The notes under the pieces were generated by a model that saw only the letters and a program-made list of their open reading frames with translations, did no database searches and was not told the origin of the DNA. This document shows positions 8,737 to 21,012 of a stretch of 64,000 nt of DNA, piece by piece. This DNA comes from Paramyrothecium sp. XJ0827 (taxonomy: Eukaryota; Ascomycota; Sordariomycetes; Hypocreales; Stachybotryaceae): the NCBI GenBank assembly GCA_020881915.1, contig JAJFPB010000009.1, positions 496,001-560,000 on the forward strand, read 5' to 3'. The first letter of the stretch is position 1, and the number at the start of each line of letters is the position of its first letter. The position numbers and the translations under genes were made by a program.

Positions 8737-11700
8737 CTTGGCTGATGTTTGGTGTTTGAGAGAATGGCGGGTTCTTGAACAGTTGAAACGAGGAGATGTT
8801 TGAAATGAGAGTGTCTTCCAGCTTCACACAGTGAAGTGACTTTTGGAATGAATGAAAATGGTGGAAAAGAAGCAAAGAATGCAGCGGCGAGAGAATGAAT
8901 GCGCTTGAGAAGGGAGGGAAAAGAAGTTGAATCGAGGTCTCTCTGGCTTCCTTTTATCCTTCTTTGTCGCCCTCTCCTTTTGCCCGCCGCTTTGTTTCAT
9001 GTTTAGATCTTGACAGGTTCGGTTACCCGCTCTGCAATCGCTACGAGATGAATGCTACCCAGTGCTGTGGATTCCCAGGGGTGTCGTATCCTTGAGTCCT
9101 TGGCCACCGCCCATGGTCACCGTCGTGAGTAGATTGCTGTCTCCTCTTGATTGCAGGCATGAACGAGCAAAGTGGATTCCAGCCTGCTGTGGGGGCTAGT
9201 GCTTCGCAGCGCCAGAAATCCATGCATATGACGCTGCAGGGGCCGGATCCCGGTTGACTTGACCAAGATTTGTTTTTCTTTGTTTGCAAGACAAGACTCA
9301 GCGCGAAGTACGGACCGCGATCCGGTCACGAGCGAGTCGAATCGAGTCTCAAAGAAAACAATCGTAACGCCACGATGCTTCTCTAGAGACTAAGCGACAA
9401 CTGAAAGTCCAATCGACGTTGATGGAAATGTCTGTTAGCGCCGGACACCGCGTGGACCCCCCTGGCGCCGCATTTCGCCAAGCTCAATTATTTCGAAACA
9501 ACCAGGGACCTGCATCCGTGTTCCAGGTGAAGCGTCGGCCCCACTCCCTTCATCTGAACTGGTCTTCTAGGCGCTCATAAAAGAAAGGGAAAAAAAAAAG
9601 GAGAAGCCTCGGTTTTCTGAGCCTCAAGGGGGCGGGGAGAACGCAGCCGCCGGAGGCTCCATATTCTCGACCATGAGCCCTGTCACTCGTGCCACGCTTC
9701 GCTTGCGAACCGCAAAAGGGGCCCGTTTCCTGCATCTGCGGGTCCGTGAGCGGCCTGCACACGTTTTGAGTTGATGCCAGGAGGTCAGGCTGGATGTTCC
9801 GGCTGCCGTCGATTGGTGGAATGTTCCAGCGTCTCGTGCTGTGCTCTTCGATCGGCGGTTGTTCCTGTCGATCCTTTCTTGAATCTTGTTTCCAACATAT
9901 GATTGAGTTGAGGCGCCCGGCGGAATGCCACCACAGGGCTCTCTCCCTGCCCGACCAGTCCAGGCCTACAGCGGCACGGATCTGTCTTCCGATCTGGGAA
10001 GTTTCCCGCGTTATCGAATGACGTCTCCGCCGCCAAGCCTTCTTCTCGTTTCGGCTAGCAATCTCGTCTAAACAAATGACAGCGGCCCTACAACTAGAAT
10101 CCGTCTAGGCCCTGCAGAGCAGAGTAGAGGCAACGGAAATGGGTTATGACATGGCGTGTTGGTCCAACGAAAGCTTGACTGCCTATGCCATGGCGAACGA
10201 CATCCAAGTATAATGCAATGTCGATCTATCACATCGTAACCGCTCAGGGTCCACTGACTGCATGAGATGTAAATTCGCCCTCTACTCATTTCGTGTAGCA
10301 TACAGTAGAAGACGAATCTCCTCAAGATGGCATATGCATGTAAGCCCCCACACCTATAATTGGCCATGCTAATGGACGGCACGCAAGCGGCAAGTCGCCG
10401 AGCAGTAGCAGTTAAGTTATGCTGTAGGTCACTCCATGCGATGATACGCGAGACTGTTCATCTCGCGCCCGTTGGGTCACAAACCAGCATCAGCGCCCTT
10501 GATCAGGCCTGGTTGAGCGGCTAGCCACCGCTCGAATGGGGGATCAACTGTCCGATGACTGATTCATGCTCGCAGTCCTCTGGTTGCAAGCTTCTTCATA
10601 GCCTGTTCCATTCGTCTCGGGGATGAAGTGTCGATGGAGTTCGCTTGTGTTCCTTAACCGCTCATCTGGCCAAGGGCCGAGGCCTGTGGAACTTTGTCGG
10701 TGCCCCTGAAGCCAAGTGACACCATCTTCCAACCCTGTACTGGTTGCCATGGCATGGCGGGCGCATGCTACGACTGTCCAAGCTCCGCTGTAAATAAAAG
10801 CTGAACTCTTATTTCTGCCTTTAGTGATACAGACGTTGAATACTTACCGGACTAGAAATGATTCAAGATTACATCGCCTCAAATCACATGAGTACCTCTC
10901 CGTCGTCCATGCAGGGATCCTGGAACCCCTTTTAAGCCCGCGATAAACGTTCCACCGACACATCGCAGGTCGTTTCTGAACTTCGATTGTGCTATGCCCG
11001 CACAAATGTCGACTGTTGTAACTCGTGGTGATGGTTAGGTAGGAGGCCTCATAATCCCAAAGGCAGTGGAGAAATAACATTCCTCTGTTATGGCGCGTGC
11101 CGAGATCTCTGCTGCGACGGTCAGACCACGGTTTTTATTTACCAAATTCCTGTAAATTATTGTCCTAAGCCTTCACAAACAGAGGTTTTGAGCATGCTCT
11201 CGACCCCTTTTCGACCAGCATGCCATTTAGAAATTGGTATGGCATGTTTCCTTTTCCTTTCCTGACTTGTAAATTCGCCAACGTGGGCTAAATTAGTCCA
11301 AGCTGCTTGCTAGGGCTAATGTTAAGCTAAAATAAGCTTAAATAGGATATTCCTCTCGCCAACCGCCAGATGAGTATTACTTCATGGAAATATACTGCTA
11401 ATGGCCGAGCCTCAAGACGCATAGCATTTGCAGCAGCTTCCATCTTTGGATGAAGTCAACGGAGCATGGCGTGGAAATGAGAACATGAGTAGGGATCCCT
11501 TCGTGGTCACAGGATACTTCATATATGTAGAGCTGAACTTGAAGATTGGTCTTTAGCCACTAAACAGCATGCAAGGCTAATGACTCAACAAAGCAGTTTA
11601 GGCCCGTACGGACTGGGAAGCAAACGACAAAGGCCAGTTCACGCCCAGGAAGCTGTGGATAATCACAGCCATAGGTAAACTACCCTATGCTTATTAGCCT

Positions 11701-12121
11701 TTTTGGGCTGCCACCATTCAGACTTGCGTCCTGTTATCCAATTGCACACTCCATTTCTTCGCAGTAGAAATTATGTTGAATAGCCATGTGTGGTCTTTGT
11801 ACAGCGCCTTACACATATTCACATATTCACATATTTAGTTCTCCGATTTTCCCAAAATCTAGATCGTCTGTTTGGTGATTGTTGCTACTATAGGCACGAA
11901 CCTGGTCCATAATCCCATGCAGGTAATGATTGATCAATATCTGGGGAAAGGATCTCTGAGCACCATGAAAATACGGAATCTTTGTTCGGACACTTACCTT
12001 AGTGAAGCACCACCTTATTGAAAGAGATTCGAGTTTGAATAAGGATGAAACTAGACTTCCAAGATACAAAACCAAGGAAACACTGTATCCACGAATTGGA
12101 ATCGTCCCTCTACCTCAAGAT
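8737..12121. other. 3.4 kb gene-poor stretch, LPMO promoter side
   Basis: No ORF longer than about 100 codons has family features. The part next to the LPMO start holds scattered SYGGRG words that match the carbon-catabolite repressor CreA/CRE1 consensus: GTGGGG near 9190, CCCCAC at 9539-9544 and GCGGGG near 9630. Such words are common by chance. A short ACATATTC triplication lies at 11813-11836. No RNA gene or transposon remnant seen. Confidence 0.45.
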
Positions 12122-14473
12122 TTATTTTGACCTGAGGAACTTCTCCGTCGCCCGTCGAACCAAGCCTACCTTTGGCTCGGAGTGCACCGGTTTATTAGTT
12201 GATACCTGCACTTGCTCCGGTGGCGCCACCGACGTCTGCCTCAATTTCGTACCCATTGCTTTCACTCCGGTCTTTGACTTCAAACCAGCCAAAGCAAGGT
12301 CCCATCTCTTGCGGGCTGTCTCGCTTCTTTTCACTTTACCGTGGTTCCCTGTGTCAGTTCGAACAGGATGTGTCTCTTGTCGAGTCTTCTGCTTGTTGAG
12401 AGATTGTGGGCTCAGACCTCGATCTTCGTCCAGAGATTTGGTCCTGACAATTTCCTCTGCTACATTTTGTATCCCGTCTCCTCGTGCTGAAGGAAGCCCG
12501 CCATCAGGCACGTAGCGGAGTTTTGTTGGTAGAATCACTGCCGCATCTGCTTCAGCCATCGACTGCGGTGTTTCGTAGATGAAAAGCTCAGATGGTCCCG
12601 CCTTCTTGGAGCCTTGGCCGCTGGGCTCCTCCTTTTTGACTGTCTTCGCCTTCAAAACTTCCTCCATACCCGCCACAAGCCCTCTTGATTCCCAAACACT
12701 CAGAAGAAAAGCTTTCGCCTCTGGTCTAAGCGTTCCATTTACATAAGGGCCTAGCTCAACAAAGTGCTTCCATCTTTTAACAACCTCTATTATGTGCGCC
12801 TCTGTTGTGAAAAACCATTCATTGTGAGTTTTAGATTTGTTTGAAGATCCGTCCTTCTTTGGCGAAGAGCTTTCACAATAAGGGCAATCGAATTCCATTC
12901 TCTCGTTGAAAAGTTCGGCATGGGCTAGCTTCTCGACGCGGTGTGCCCCCTTGAAAAGCTTGGTGCTTCGTGCCACGAATAAGCTTCCTTGACCCACCAC
13001 CTTACAGTCGGGAGAGTATCGCTTCTTGATGGAGTTCTTAGTCAATCCTACCTTGAAAAGGCGGCGCGGATCATGAGAATCCTCTGGAACATAGTTGCGA
13101 TGAACAGCAACGTAGATGAGCCCTTCGGCCCAATCCTTGGCAGTCATCTCTTTCTCAATCAGCTTGAAGACTTCATGTCTGGATGGCATTTTGGAGGGCT
13201 TGGCATGCCGCACCAATGTCAGAGGTTGGGCCCATTTCTCAGACATATAATGTGGTGGAATAGGGAGATATTTCCCGCTCGACGCGATACCGTTTCTCTC
13301 ACGCTGGAGTGGAGTTTTATGAGTGTCATCTAACAATGTGTTCTTGAATTTCAATGATTGCGCAGTCTCCTCCCGACTTTCGTCAGGTTCGTCGTCTGAA
13401 ACTTCGCTCCCTGTCTCACTGGCAGATGTCTCCTCTTCGGCTGGCGGGCATGAACCTTTCGTAAGGGAAGAGACAAGAGATTCATTATCTGCCGCGGATT
13501 TCATAGGGGAGCGTTCATCTGTCGTCGAGTCCTGGAACAGTTTGCGGCCAACATCTCTAGTCTGCGCAGGACTTTCGGCCTCATCATCCAAATCCAGCAG
13601 TGTAGAGGGCGCAGGCCTTTGCCTCCAAGGCAGGTTGGCCCGTCTGTCGCTATTGCTCCGTGCTTGAGTAGGAGATGACGGTGATTCCAATGCAAGATAG
13701 CTATCTTTTCGGAAGGGTACCGTAGACGGCGGTGTAAGAGGTGTGTCAAAAGGGCCATCGCTCGAGCTGAATACACTTTGTGGTGTGGCAGTAAAAACCG
13801 AGGCGCTGTCGGAGCCCTCGCCTTCGGGGGATCCTAATTCCACGATGCGTCCATGGGCCTGGCTTCTTGTCATGCCAGGTCGAACTGGTGTGGAGCAGAC
13901 TTGGGAACCTTCTTTTTCGTTAGAAGAGTGGGTTGGGCTGGGAGGAGCATTGGAAGGTTCGGATGTCGAGTCGACGTTGGATCGTACACGAGTTGGTGTG
14001 GAGGGGTTGAGCTCGTCCTTCGTGTTTACCTCGGCACTGCTTGAAGTGAAGACCTCGCCATCAGTCTCATACCCTGGCTTGGTCGAGTTTGATTCGGGCC
14101 TTGTGCTTGGGTTGCTTGCTACCCGAGTGGCTATGCTTGCTTTTATGAGACGTCCGTGATCTTTGCAGGTTATCAAGTCAATCAGTTGGCCTAGAAGCCA
14201 GGTCGTCGAGTCAGAACCGTCGAGGACGCCTTCGTTGAGGTCAGATCTTGAGGGAGACGCATCTGTGTGCTCATCAAGAAGACTCAGCAACAGCTGGACG
14301 AGTTTCGCAAGTGGTTGAGGACGACGATGGCATGGCCGGCCAGGTGAGTCGGCTGGGGTCAAGGCAGGACACTGCCAAACATTGGTCTTTGGGTCGAATC
14401 GTTCCAATTGTTTGATGAGGTGAGATACCCTCCCGGCTTCGATCTCTCTTTTCAATTCTTCTCTCTTGGCCAT
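12122..14473 (-). CDS. T5orf172 (GIY-YIG superfamily) domain protein
   Basis: Single exon, 783 residues from the ATG at 14473; upstream in-frame codons are not ATG. The N-terminal ~60 residues carry a short Cys-containing segment (VWQCPALTPADSPGRPCHRR). Residues about 80-400 are Ser/Thr/Pro-rich and look disordered. Residues about 430-590 form a T5orf172/DUF1766 domain: GLIYVAVHRNYVPED, then LFKVGLTKNSIKKRYSPDC (the KVGxT plus Arg-Tyr region of the GIY-YIG fold), a CPYC pair near residue 530 and HNEWFFTTEAHIIEVVKRW near 550. The C-terminus is basic and low complexity. Related fungal proteins include the MUG113-type group; enzymatic function is not established. No introns are needed. Confidence 0.75.
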   Translation of the reverse strand: MAKREELKREIEAGRVSHLIKQLERFDPKTNVWQCPALTPADSPGRPCHRRPQPLAKLVQLLLSLLDEHTDASPSRSDLNEGVLDGSDSTTWLLGQLIDLITCKDHGRLIKASIATRVASNPSTRPESNSTKPGYETDGEVFTSSSAEVNTKDELNPSTPTRVRSNVDSTSEPSNAPPSPTHSSNEKEGSQVCSTPVRPGMTRSQAHGRIVELGSPEGEGSDSASVFTATPQSVFSSSDGPFDTPLTPPSTVPFRKDSYLALESPSSPTQARSNSDRRANLPWRQRPAPSTLLDLDDEAESPAQTRDVGRKLFQDSTTDERSPMKSAADNESLVSSLTKGSCPPAEEETSASETGSEVSDDEPDESREETAQSLKFKNTLLDDTHKTPLQRERNGIASSGKYLPIPPHYMSEKWAQPLTLVRHAKPSKMPSRHEVFKLIEKEMTAKDWAEGLIYVAVHRNYVPEDSHDPRRLFKVGLTKNSIKKRYSPDCKVVGQGSLFVARSTKLFKGAHRVEKLAHAELFNERMEFDCPYCESSSPKKDGSSNKSKTHNEWFFTTEAHIIEVVKRWKHFVELGPYVNGTLRPEAKAFLLSVWESRGLVAGMEEVLKAKTVKKEEPSGQGSKKAGPSELFIYETPQSMAEADAAVILPTKLRYVPDGGLPSARGDGIQNVAEEIVRTKSLDEDRGLSPQSLNKQKTRQETHPVRTDTGNHGKVKRSETARKRWDLALAGLKSKTGVKAMGTKLRQTSVAPPEQVQVSTNKPVHSEPKVGLVRRATEKFLRSK

Positions 14474-16250
14474 GATGAGAAAGGGATGGCTTAGGAGAGG
14501 ACCATGACGGCTAAACAAGAGTCACCACTCTCGATTCCCAAGTCTCCTGTTCTCTCAATATATTCTACTTCTCCCCAGGCCGGGGTAGCGAAGCTTGACC
14601 GGTCATAAACAACGGGCTAAGCAGAAATGCTGTAGCCCAGCCCCCTCAGCTCCGTAACTCCGGCCTCCTTTTTGCTATCTATGTAACATTGAATCCTACC
14701 TGTAGGCTAATCCCTGCTGGTCTCCAGAGCAGCGCTCTTGCCATTGGCAGTCTCTACCCCGGTTTCTGCAGTTGGCTGTGCACAACTCAAAAGAGGAATG
14801 CTCAACCAATTCTTGTCCTGCGGCTGAGATGCGGGGATCACGGGGCCCTTGATCGAACTGGTCTCATGGTTCGTGCCGCTTCAATGTGGGAAATACGCGC
14901 ATAGCAAATATGTCTTTCTTTTCCAGTCATGACGAAGTCATCGCTTCGTTATCGCCCTTGAGCAGCGAAACGGGAACCCCGAGCCAGGAATATTTCAAGG
15001 TCAAGGTACACGAGTTAGTTGTTCAAGACGAATCGATAAAGGTCTTCGAACCAGTCACCCGGTGACTTCTCTAACCCGATGCCCTGGCATCAGACGCCCA
15101 AAATTACACACCCAGGCTTCACAGCTGCTCCATTATTTGTTTCTTCTACTATCAAAGAGAAGAGACAAACTAAGGATCTGGGAGCCACAAGTCCAAGACG
15201 TGCCGGTGGTCTTCGGATCGCACGGGGAAAAAGTCGGAATGTGAAAGTTCCATTGAGTCGGTATCCCATAATGGACTTTCTGTAGAAACCTCCCGCACAA
15301 ATAGACAGTTCTTTACGAGGCAGGACTTCCGCTATCGGTAGCCGTGAACGTGATGCGAAAAGGTTTCCTTCACATCAAGGACAGCATACTCAGACATCAC
15401 CCTGGTTATCGGTCTAACTGTTGTTGATAGCTCAAATTTTACGATAATCCCAGACTTCAATTTACTGCCCTGGTATTTTCGCGGTGGCTGCGGCTTGACG
15501 CAGATAACAATTCTCACTCTCGTGTTGGGTGAGTGTCTTCTGGTGTAGAAGGGAAATACATTCAAGGGGTTAATTTGAACCACATATTAGTAAACACCCA
15601 CCAAGCTTACTTATGGTATTGTGAAAAACTCTGCATTTCTTGTGGAACTTGCTGCATGAATACCGGAGGCGTAGTATGAGGCCGCTGATGAGGATTCATC
15701 AAATCCATCCAGGAAAGGTAGGTCTTCGCACTGTGGAGATAACCAGGCCAATCAGCACTTGCTGCACCCCAAGCCAGTTAAGTATGTCCCCCACGCCTCA
15801 TTGCTCGCAGCGTCGATCGTTTTTCACACTGTACATCGAGCGAAACGCACCCGCTAAACTAACGTACCTGATCCTCCACCCAAAGAGAAGGATCCCATAC
15901 TGTTGAACAAGTTCTCCAAGTCCTGTCGCAATGAGTATGCTTGACTTGTTTTGTCCTCGATTGAAGTGTCTTGTGTTCACGGCTACAGTATGATGTCAAT
16001 CCTGGGGCGGCCGTTTAGGTGGCCGGCACTCGCAAAGCAAAGCGCGTCTTGAACCAACCAGCCAACCTGAACTTGTTTACAAAACAAACACACCACTGCT
16101 CATCATCAACACCACCGACTCCCGCCAACCACCACCGATCGAGTCGCACTACCGGGAACGAAACCTACACCTGTGAGACAATTGATCCTGCCATATTGCC
16201 CCCTTGCTTGAGGGCGCGCCCGCGCGCCTCCTCCGACCGCCCGATCGAAT
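14474..16250. other. Intergenic, no supportable gene
   Basis: Divergent promoter region between the T5orf172 gene and the three-exon orphan. Short ORFs (60-88 codons) have no domains or splice partners. Nothing else recognised. Confidence 0.45.
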
Positions 16251-17392
16251 ATGACTTCATCGCACCAGGACGAGTCGCACCGCGATACAGCCAAAGCACG
16301 CAGGCGGCTACGCAGACAAGAGTACAAGCTCCTCAGCCACATCGAAGGCAAGCTAGAGAGGCGATATAAAACACCCGTCTTGAGTGACGATCAGCTGCCT
16401 GAGATATGCGTAGTGCGCGGCGCACCTTTCGATATTGATAACCATGATGTCCTCGATTTCGACTCTAGGTATTTTCTTGCCGGTCCTGCCGACGAGGTAG
16501 ATCGTGGCATGGATCTGGTCAGGCAGGATCCTTCGGAGCATTATAATCTCGACTGGCACTCCTACGCACCGATCGAATGCCATCTGCTCCGGGACGCTAC
16601 TGGAGGGTATCTTGAGAGCGAAGCCGAGAGCACGACGCGAGATGCTAAATTCCGTGACCTGTTCTGCTACAACAATGCCAAGAACATATCCGGCTGGGCG
16701 GATCATCTGTGCGCGTTGCTGTTCCCTTTGTACTTCCAACGTCGTTGCTAACTACTGCTGCTCCAGGTTCATGCGTCTAAGCAAGATGCCGTATTTCCGG
16801 CAGTCTTGGGAGTCTCTCCCTGATGGTAAGCCCGACGCTCATGTCTTCCACAGCGGCCACTTTTTCATGTGGCCTCGCGGGTCGGAGCCCCCCCAGCAAT
16901 GGGAATACAACTCGGACGTGCCGCATGCAATGGCTACCGTGTATGAGTCAAAGATTCCGCTGAGCGGAGGTCTTTTGCGGAGCGAGCTTCTTGTGGCGAT
17001 CCGCCTCATCAAGACGCAAATTTCAGATCTTAAAACATTTCTCGACCACCGAGTTTGTCCCGTACGTAAATCTTGGCGCTTGCTTTTGCCCTGCGACCCC
17101 CTCTCTGACCATTTTCCAGGTTCTGATCATGAGTTTTCATGGTCGCTTCTCTGCCCGTTTGGTGCAGGCTTGCCTCGAGAATGGCCGCTTCATCGTACGG
17201 TCGTCACGGCTGCTGAACATGCACGTCAACAAGATTTCCCCCGATGTGCGCCTGGCCCTTCAGTGGATGAATTGTCGTCCAGTAGGCGATACACGATTCC
17301 CTGCAACGGAGAACGAGTCTATGAGTAGAAAGGGCCATGCGGACGCTATCAATGTGGGCTCCTTACAAAGTGCATATAAGCAGTCTGTGTGA
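16251..17392 (+). CDS. Uncharacterised fungal protein, three exons
   Basis: I do not recognise the family. Exon 1 runs from 16251 to about 16720, exon 2 from 16767 to 17061, and exon 3 from 17120 to 17392. The second intron is clear (GTACGT..CCAG, 58 nt). The first is less certain: its acceptor at 16766 has a CTAAC branch sequence, but the donor may be at 16721 (46-nt intron) or 16730; both keep frame. The protein is about 345 residues, with a basic N-terminus (ARRRLRRQEYKLLSHIEGKL), an aromatic middle (HVFHSGHFFMWPRGSEPPQQW) and a C-terminal helix-rich part (FHGRFSARLVQACLENGRFIVRSS in genome order). There are no signal peptide or membrane segments. Splice continuity across three frames is the main evidence that it is real. 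Confidence 0.6.
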
Positions 17393-19100
17393 TTTTGCTC
17401 TGAATATAACCCGCTATCTGAACTGGGATAGAGATTTGTCAAGAAATATGGCATTACAGAAGATTCAGTGCAGATATTTTAAGAATAAGAGCCTCCAAGA
17501 GTAGAGTAATTAATGCCCATCCCCCAAAAACAAGATAAAATACATGAACTTCTTTTTGTCGGTTGTTTTAGTGTGGTACAGATCATCCTAAATCGTCAGA
17601 TGAGAATGTGAAGTGCTTCGTTCCGTCTCGAGGCATTGTGTGGCCTATTCATGTCTTGCCTAGTATCACCTACCATCACCTGCCATCGGTTATCACATTC
17701 ATGCTTGTCTTCCTTTCACAAATACCATCCCGTCCCTAACGCACTCCTCTGCTGTCAGCGCTTGACGATGCTTTATTGTCATACTCGCCGCCACCAATTT
17801 TATCTCACACGTCGGGCAATATCGAGCCTTATCGCGGCCATTTGTTAATGCTATACCCTTGTTCCTTTTTCTTTCAGCATCTACCTGATGATAGTTTTCC
17901 TTTGTGTTCCCTGCTTTACGCTCAGGTGTTATTTTCCCTTTCCCGTTTTCTTGGTACTGTATCTTTCATAGATTGAGTGAAATCCTTTATTAAGATGGCA
18001 CAGATTTAGTGATGATAAGTAAGGATACAGCCAGAGAACGGCGAAATAAAATATGATTCAGCAGGATGTCGAATGCCTAAATCTTCAGATATTGTAATTG
18101 GTTTGATAATGAGGAGTTCCGACCGTGAAGTGAGGCCTGTTTCTTTCCAGCCCACCCATCATTGCCTCCTCAGCCAATGGCTTTAGAGGTGTCATACGAC
18201 AAGTCGATGTTGGCTGTCAAAGACGGGAATACGGCGACGCGGGCTTTGAGCGCCCAGCTGGGACAGAGACCTGCCAATGGAACACCGTCTACGGATACGC
18301 TTTATTGGCATGTTGGCTGTAGCAGCGTGATGATCTACTTTTAGTGTTGGGACGGTAAAGGGTGCTTTTGCGATCCGCCCAAGACCCAGGCCTGTCCAAT
18401 AGGTGTGCTGCCGCGGGCGCTTACTGCTGCATCATACATGGATGTAATCGCGCGTCAAGGGGAGCAAGTTGACGGGTCCTCAGTACCCAAAGTTGCAGAG
18501 GAGGCATGTTTTCTATGTAGAAAGGTGAGACCGCTTTAATAGCTAGAATAGTTTCGACGTTCAGGGCGGAAACGACAAATAAATTGTTCTGTATCCCGAG
18601 GCCTGAAATTAGTACCAAGTTAGATAATCGTAAATGAAGTAGATCGTGGACGTTGGTTCAGCTTGGCAGCGAGTTTCAGCGGCCACGTCTCTAGGCGCTT
18701 AAAACCTCAGCCTCGCCGCGTGGTCTACAACACGGGCCGAGATGTTGGTGATAATAGCCATCACCAACACAACCAAGCATCCAAATGAGTTTCCTTGTAT
18801 GACTGGCCTTGGTAGGGCGGCTTGTGCCCGTCCGCAATTGGTCATCGACTCACGCCGGGCGGCAGCATCAAAATGTTCAAACCAACGACTCATTTCATCC
18901 CAAGTCTAGAATCATGGAGGGTCAAATTGTTGTAGACATCAAAATGTACTTAAGGCTCTCATTGCCATCGACTGTCGTTGAGCGCGACACATACCATACC
19001 AACTTCTCGAGTTTCTTGTCTACCATCAGCTTCGGTAGAAGCAGAGCACCATACACCTTACTATACTATCCAAGCCCATTTCCATTGTCCAAGTTCCAAC
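17393..19100. other. Intergenic, no supportable gene
   Basis: Contains the 3' end of the orphan gene and the promoter of the nuclease-like gene. Only short overlapping ORFs; no domain, repeat or RNA gene recognised. Confidence 0.45.
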
Positions 19101-20860
19101 ATGTCGACCCCACAGGTACAACTACCACGCACCGTGGGGGACTGGAGACGACAGGCTCTTCTCTTCCAAGGCGATGATATGTTACAATATGAAACTCTTT
19201 CCGAAGCCTTGGCGGCTAAGCCCAGCAATTTCGCTTCAGCATCTAAGGTCGTTTATGCCCACTGGCTCCACCTCAGAGTCCTCTGGGAGGACATTCAGGG
19301 ACAACCAAACCACCAGTCTGTCTTTGGTCAACATGGCAATTCCTGGGGGCTCAAATCCAAGGCCCTTGTTGAATCCCAGAGTTGGCGCAAAGCCTTCGTC
19401 GCCAACGAAAGAAACCCTTTAGGGTGGCATCATATGGCTAGTTGGAAAATAAGTGCGGATGAGATCGCCTCAAGACCTCAGGGTTTGATCGACGCTACTT
19501 CGAAAGGTCCAAATTTTGTTGGAGACAGCCCTTTCGACTTTGGAAGGATTCCGCCAGGGGCACAGCCTCGAGGTCCCTCGCCAGTGACTCATAGCAAAGG
19601 CTATTCATCGCAATCACCTCCAACTAGCAACAGAAGCGGCGATAGTAAGAGTCCCTCAGGCTCTGTACCAGGCTTCACGCGAGCCTCGCCCTCCCGGAGT
19701 GACGAGCTAGCTTATTCGGACGGATCCGGTGGTTCACATCGAGGCAGTAATCTGGACTCGAGCTCGTCACCTGGGTCTGACCGCGAGGTTGAGAATCGGC
19801 TGGTCAACAGGTTCCGTCCGGATGAGGCTCTTATTAACATGTCCATCATCAACCTCCTTCAGGGTATCTGGCTGCCGACGCAGCAAGACCAGCAATATCA
19901 GCGATACGATTGGTCAATCATCCATCGACAGTTCGCCATCCGGGCTCAGGGCATTGATGGCCAGATGCGTCATGTTCTGACTGCTAAGACGGATGGGTAT
20001 TTCCGAGCACGCTTTAGCGAGGACCCCGATAGGAGCGACGTGCTGGCGATCATTGAAGTTAAACCATACCGGCGCTCGAGTCCCAAGAATTCGTTTGCTG
20101 TTCGTCTCCAGGAGGGAGCTGAGATGGCCGCATGGATTGCTTCCGAATCAACAAAAGGGTTGTTACCATCCAAGCCAGGCGTATACAGGTAAGCTCTGAG
20201 TCTGTGTGCCACTCAATTCTTTCTGAGACATCATTGGCACCAATTCGTTTTCAATCCACACTTCCTTTTTAAGCATTGCTGACCATGACATTCAGACGGC
20301 TCCTGGTATCACAGGATTTTGATGAGATTTACATCAATATTGCGGAATTTGATGATCAATACATCCATTATATCCGGGGAGCTCATCATTCATTTTCTAT
20401 TCCTCGAGTGCCCGATGATTCTCCCACTCGGCGGGGGAGGACCGATGAACGAGGCCCTAGAGACGTTCCGAGAAAAGGAGATGATCGGGATTCCAAGAGC
20501 AAAGGGTCGTCAGGGATTCCAAGTATGTTCAAGACGAAATCTAAGCCTGGCGCAGGCTCCACCCATTCTTCCTCGTCACAAGGCAGAGCGGCACCTCCGC
20601 CTGCCACACCGGCCAAAGCATCGATAGCTCCAGCCACGCCACAAGCACCCAGGGCTGAGCAAGGCATCAGACCGGCTCCTTCCCACGCTCTTGCCAATCC
20701 GGGATTTCTAACAATATACCAATATGCGGCCTTTGATATAAGAAAGCCTGGCCACATGGAGGCCTTATTTCCTCTATTACATAGCCTAATGACTTATCTA
20801 GCCAGAACTGATAAAGAAGTTCGTTTTGGGGCGGCTTCATTAGACACTCGGAAAATGTAA
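19101..20860 (+). CDS. Protein with PD-(D/E)XK nuclease-like core
   Basis: Two exons, 19101-20188 and 20296-20860 (intron 107 nt, GTAAGC..CAG), give 550 residues. The ATG at 19101 sits in a good context (CCAACATG). The N-terminal ~140 residues are unassigned. Residues about 150-240 are Ser/Pro/Gly-rich. A conserved-looking core at about 245-395 contains a helix (DEALINMSIINLLQGIW), then TAKTDGYFRA (D298), VLAIIEVKPYRR (E319-V-K321) and RLQEGAEMAAWIASES. This E..D..ExK..Q order is the pattern of PD-(D/E)XK nucleases, so DNA or RNA cleavage is possible but inferred. The core continues in exon 2 (VSQDFDEIYINIAEF), then a low-complexity Ala/Pro/Ser stretch and a tail (FLTIYQYAAFDIRKPGHMEA). There is no transposon context. 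The AATATTTT array begins about 150 bp past the stop. Confidence 0.65.
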
Positions 20861-21012
20861 AGAGGATACTGGAAGCGTGGATAGGTGTGGTCTTGGTATT
20901 TTATAATTCTATGTTAAATTAGGAGTTAATTTATATTATTATTATTATTTTACTCTTTTTAAGTTTTTATATATTAATTATTTTACTTTAACTATTTAAT
21001 TCTATTATTTTT

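Noticed and set aside
7762..8745. 327-codon ORF on the + strand
   Set aside because: Antisense to the first AA9 LPMO; Gly/Val repeats mirror the codon bias and the linker repeat.
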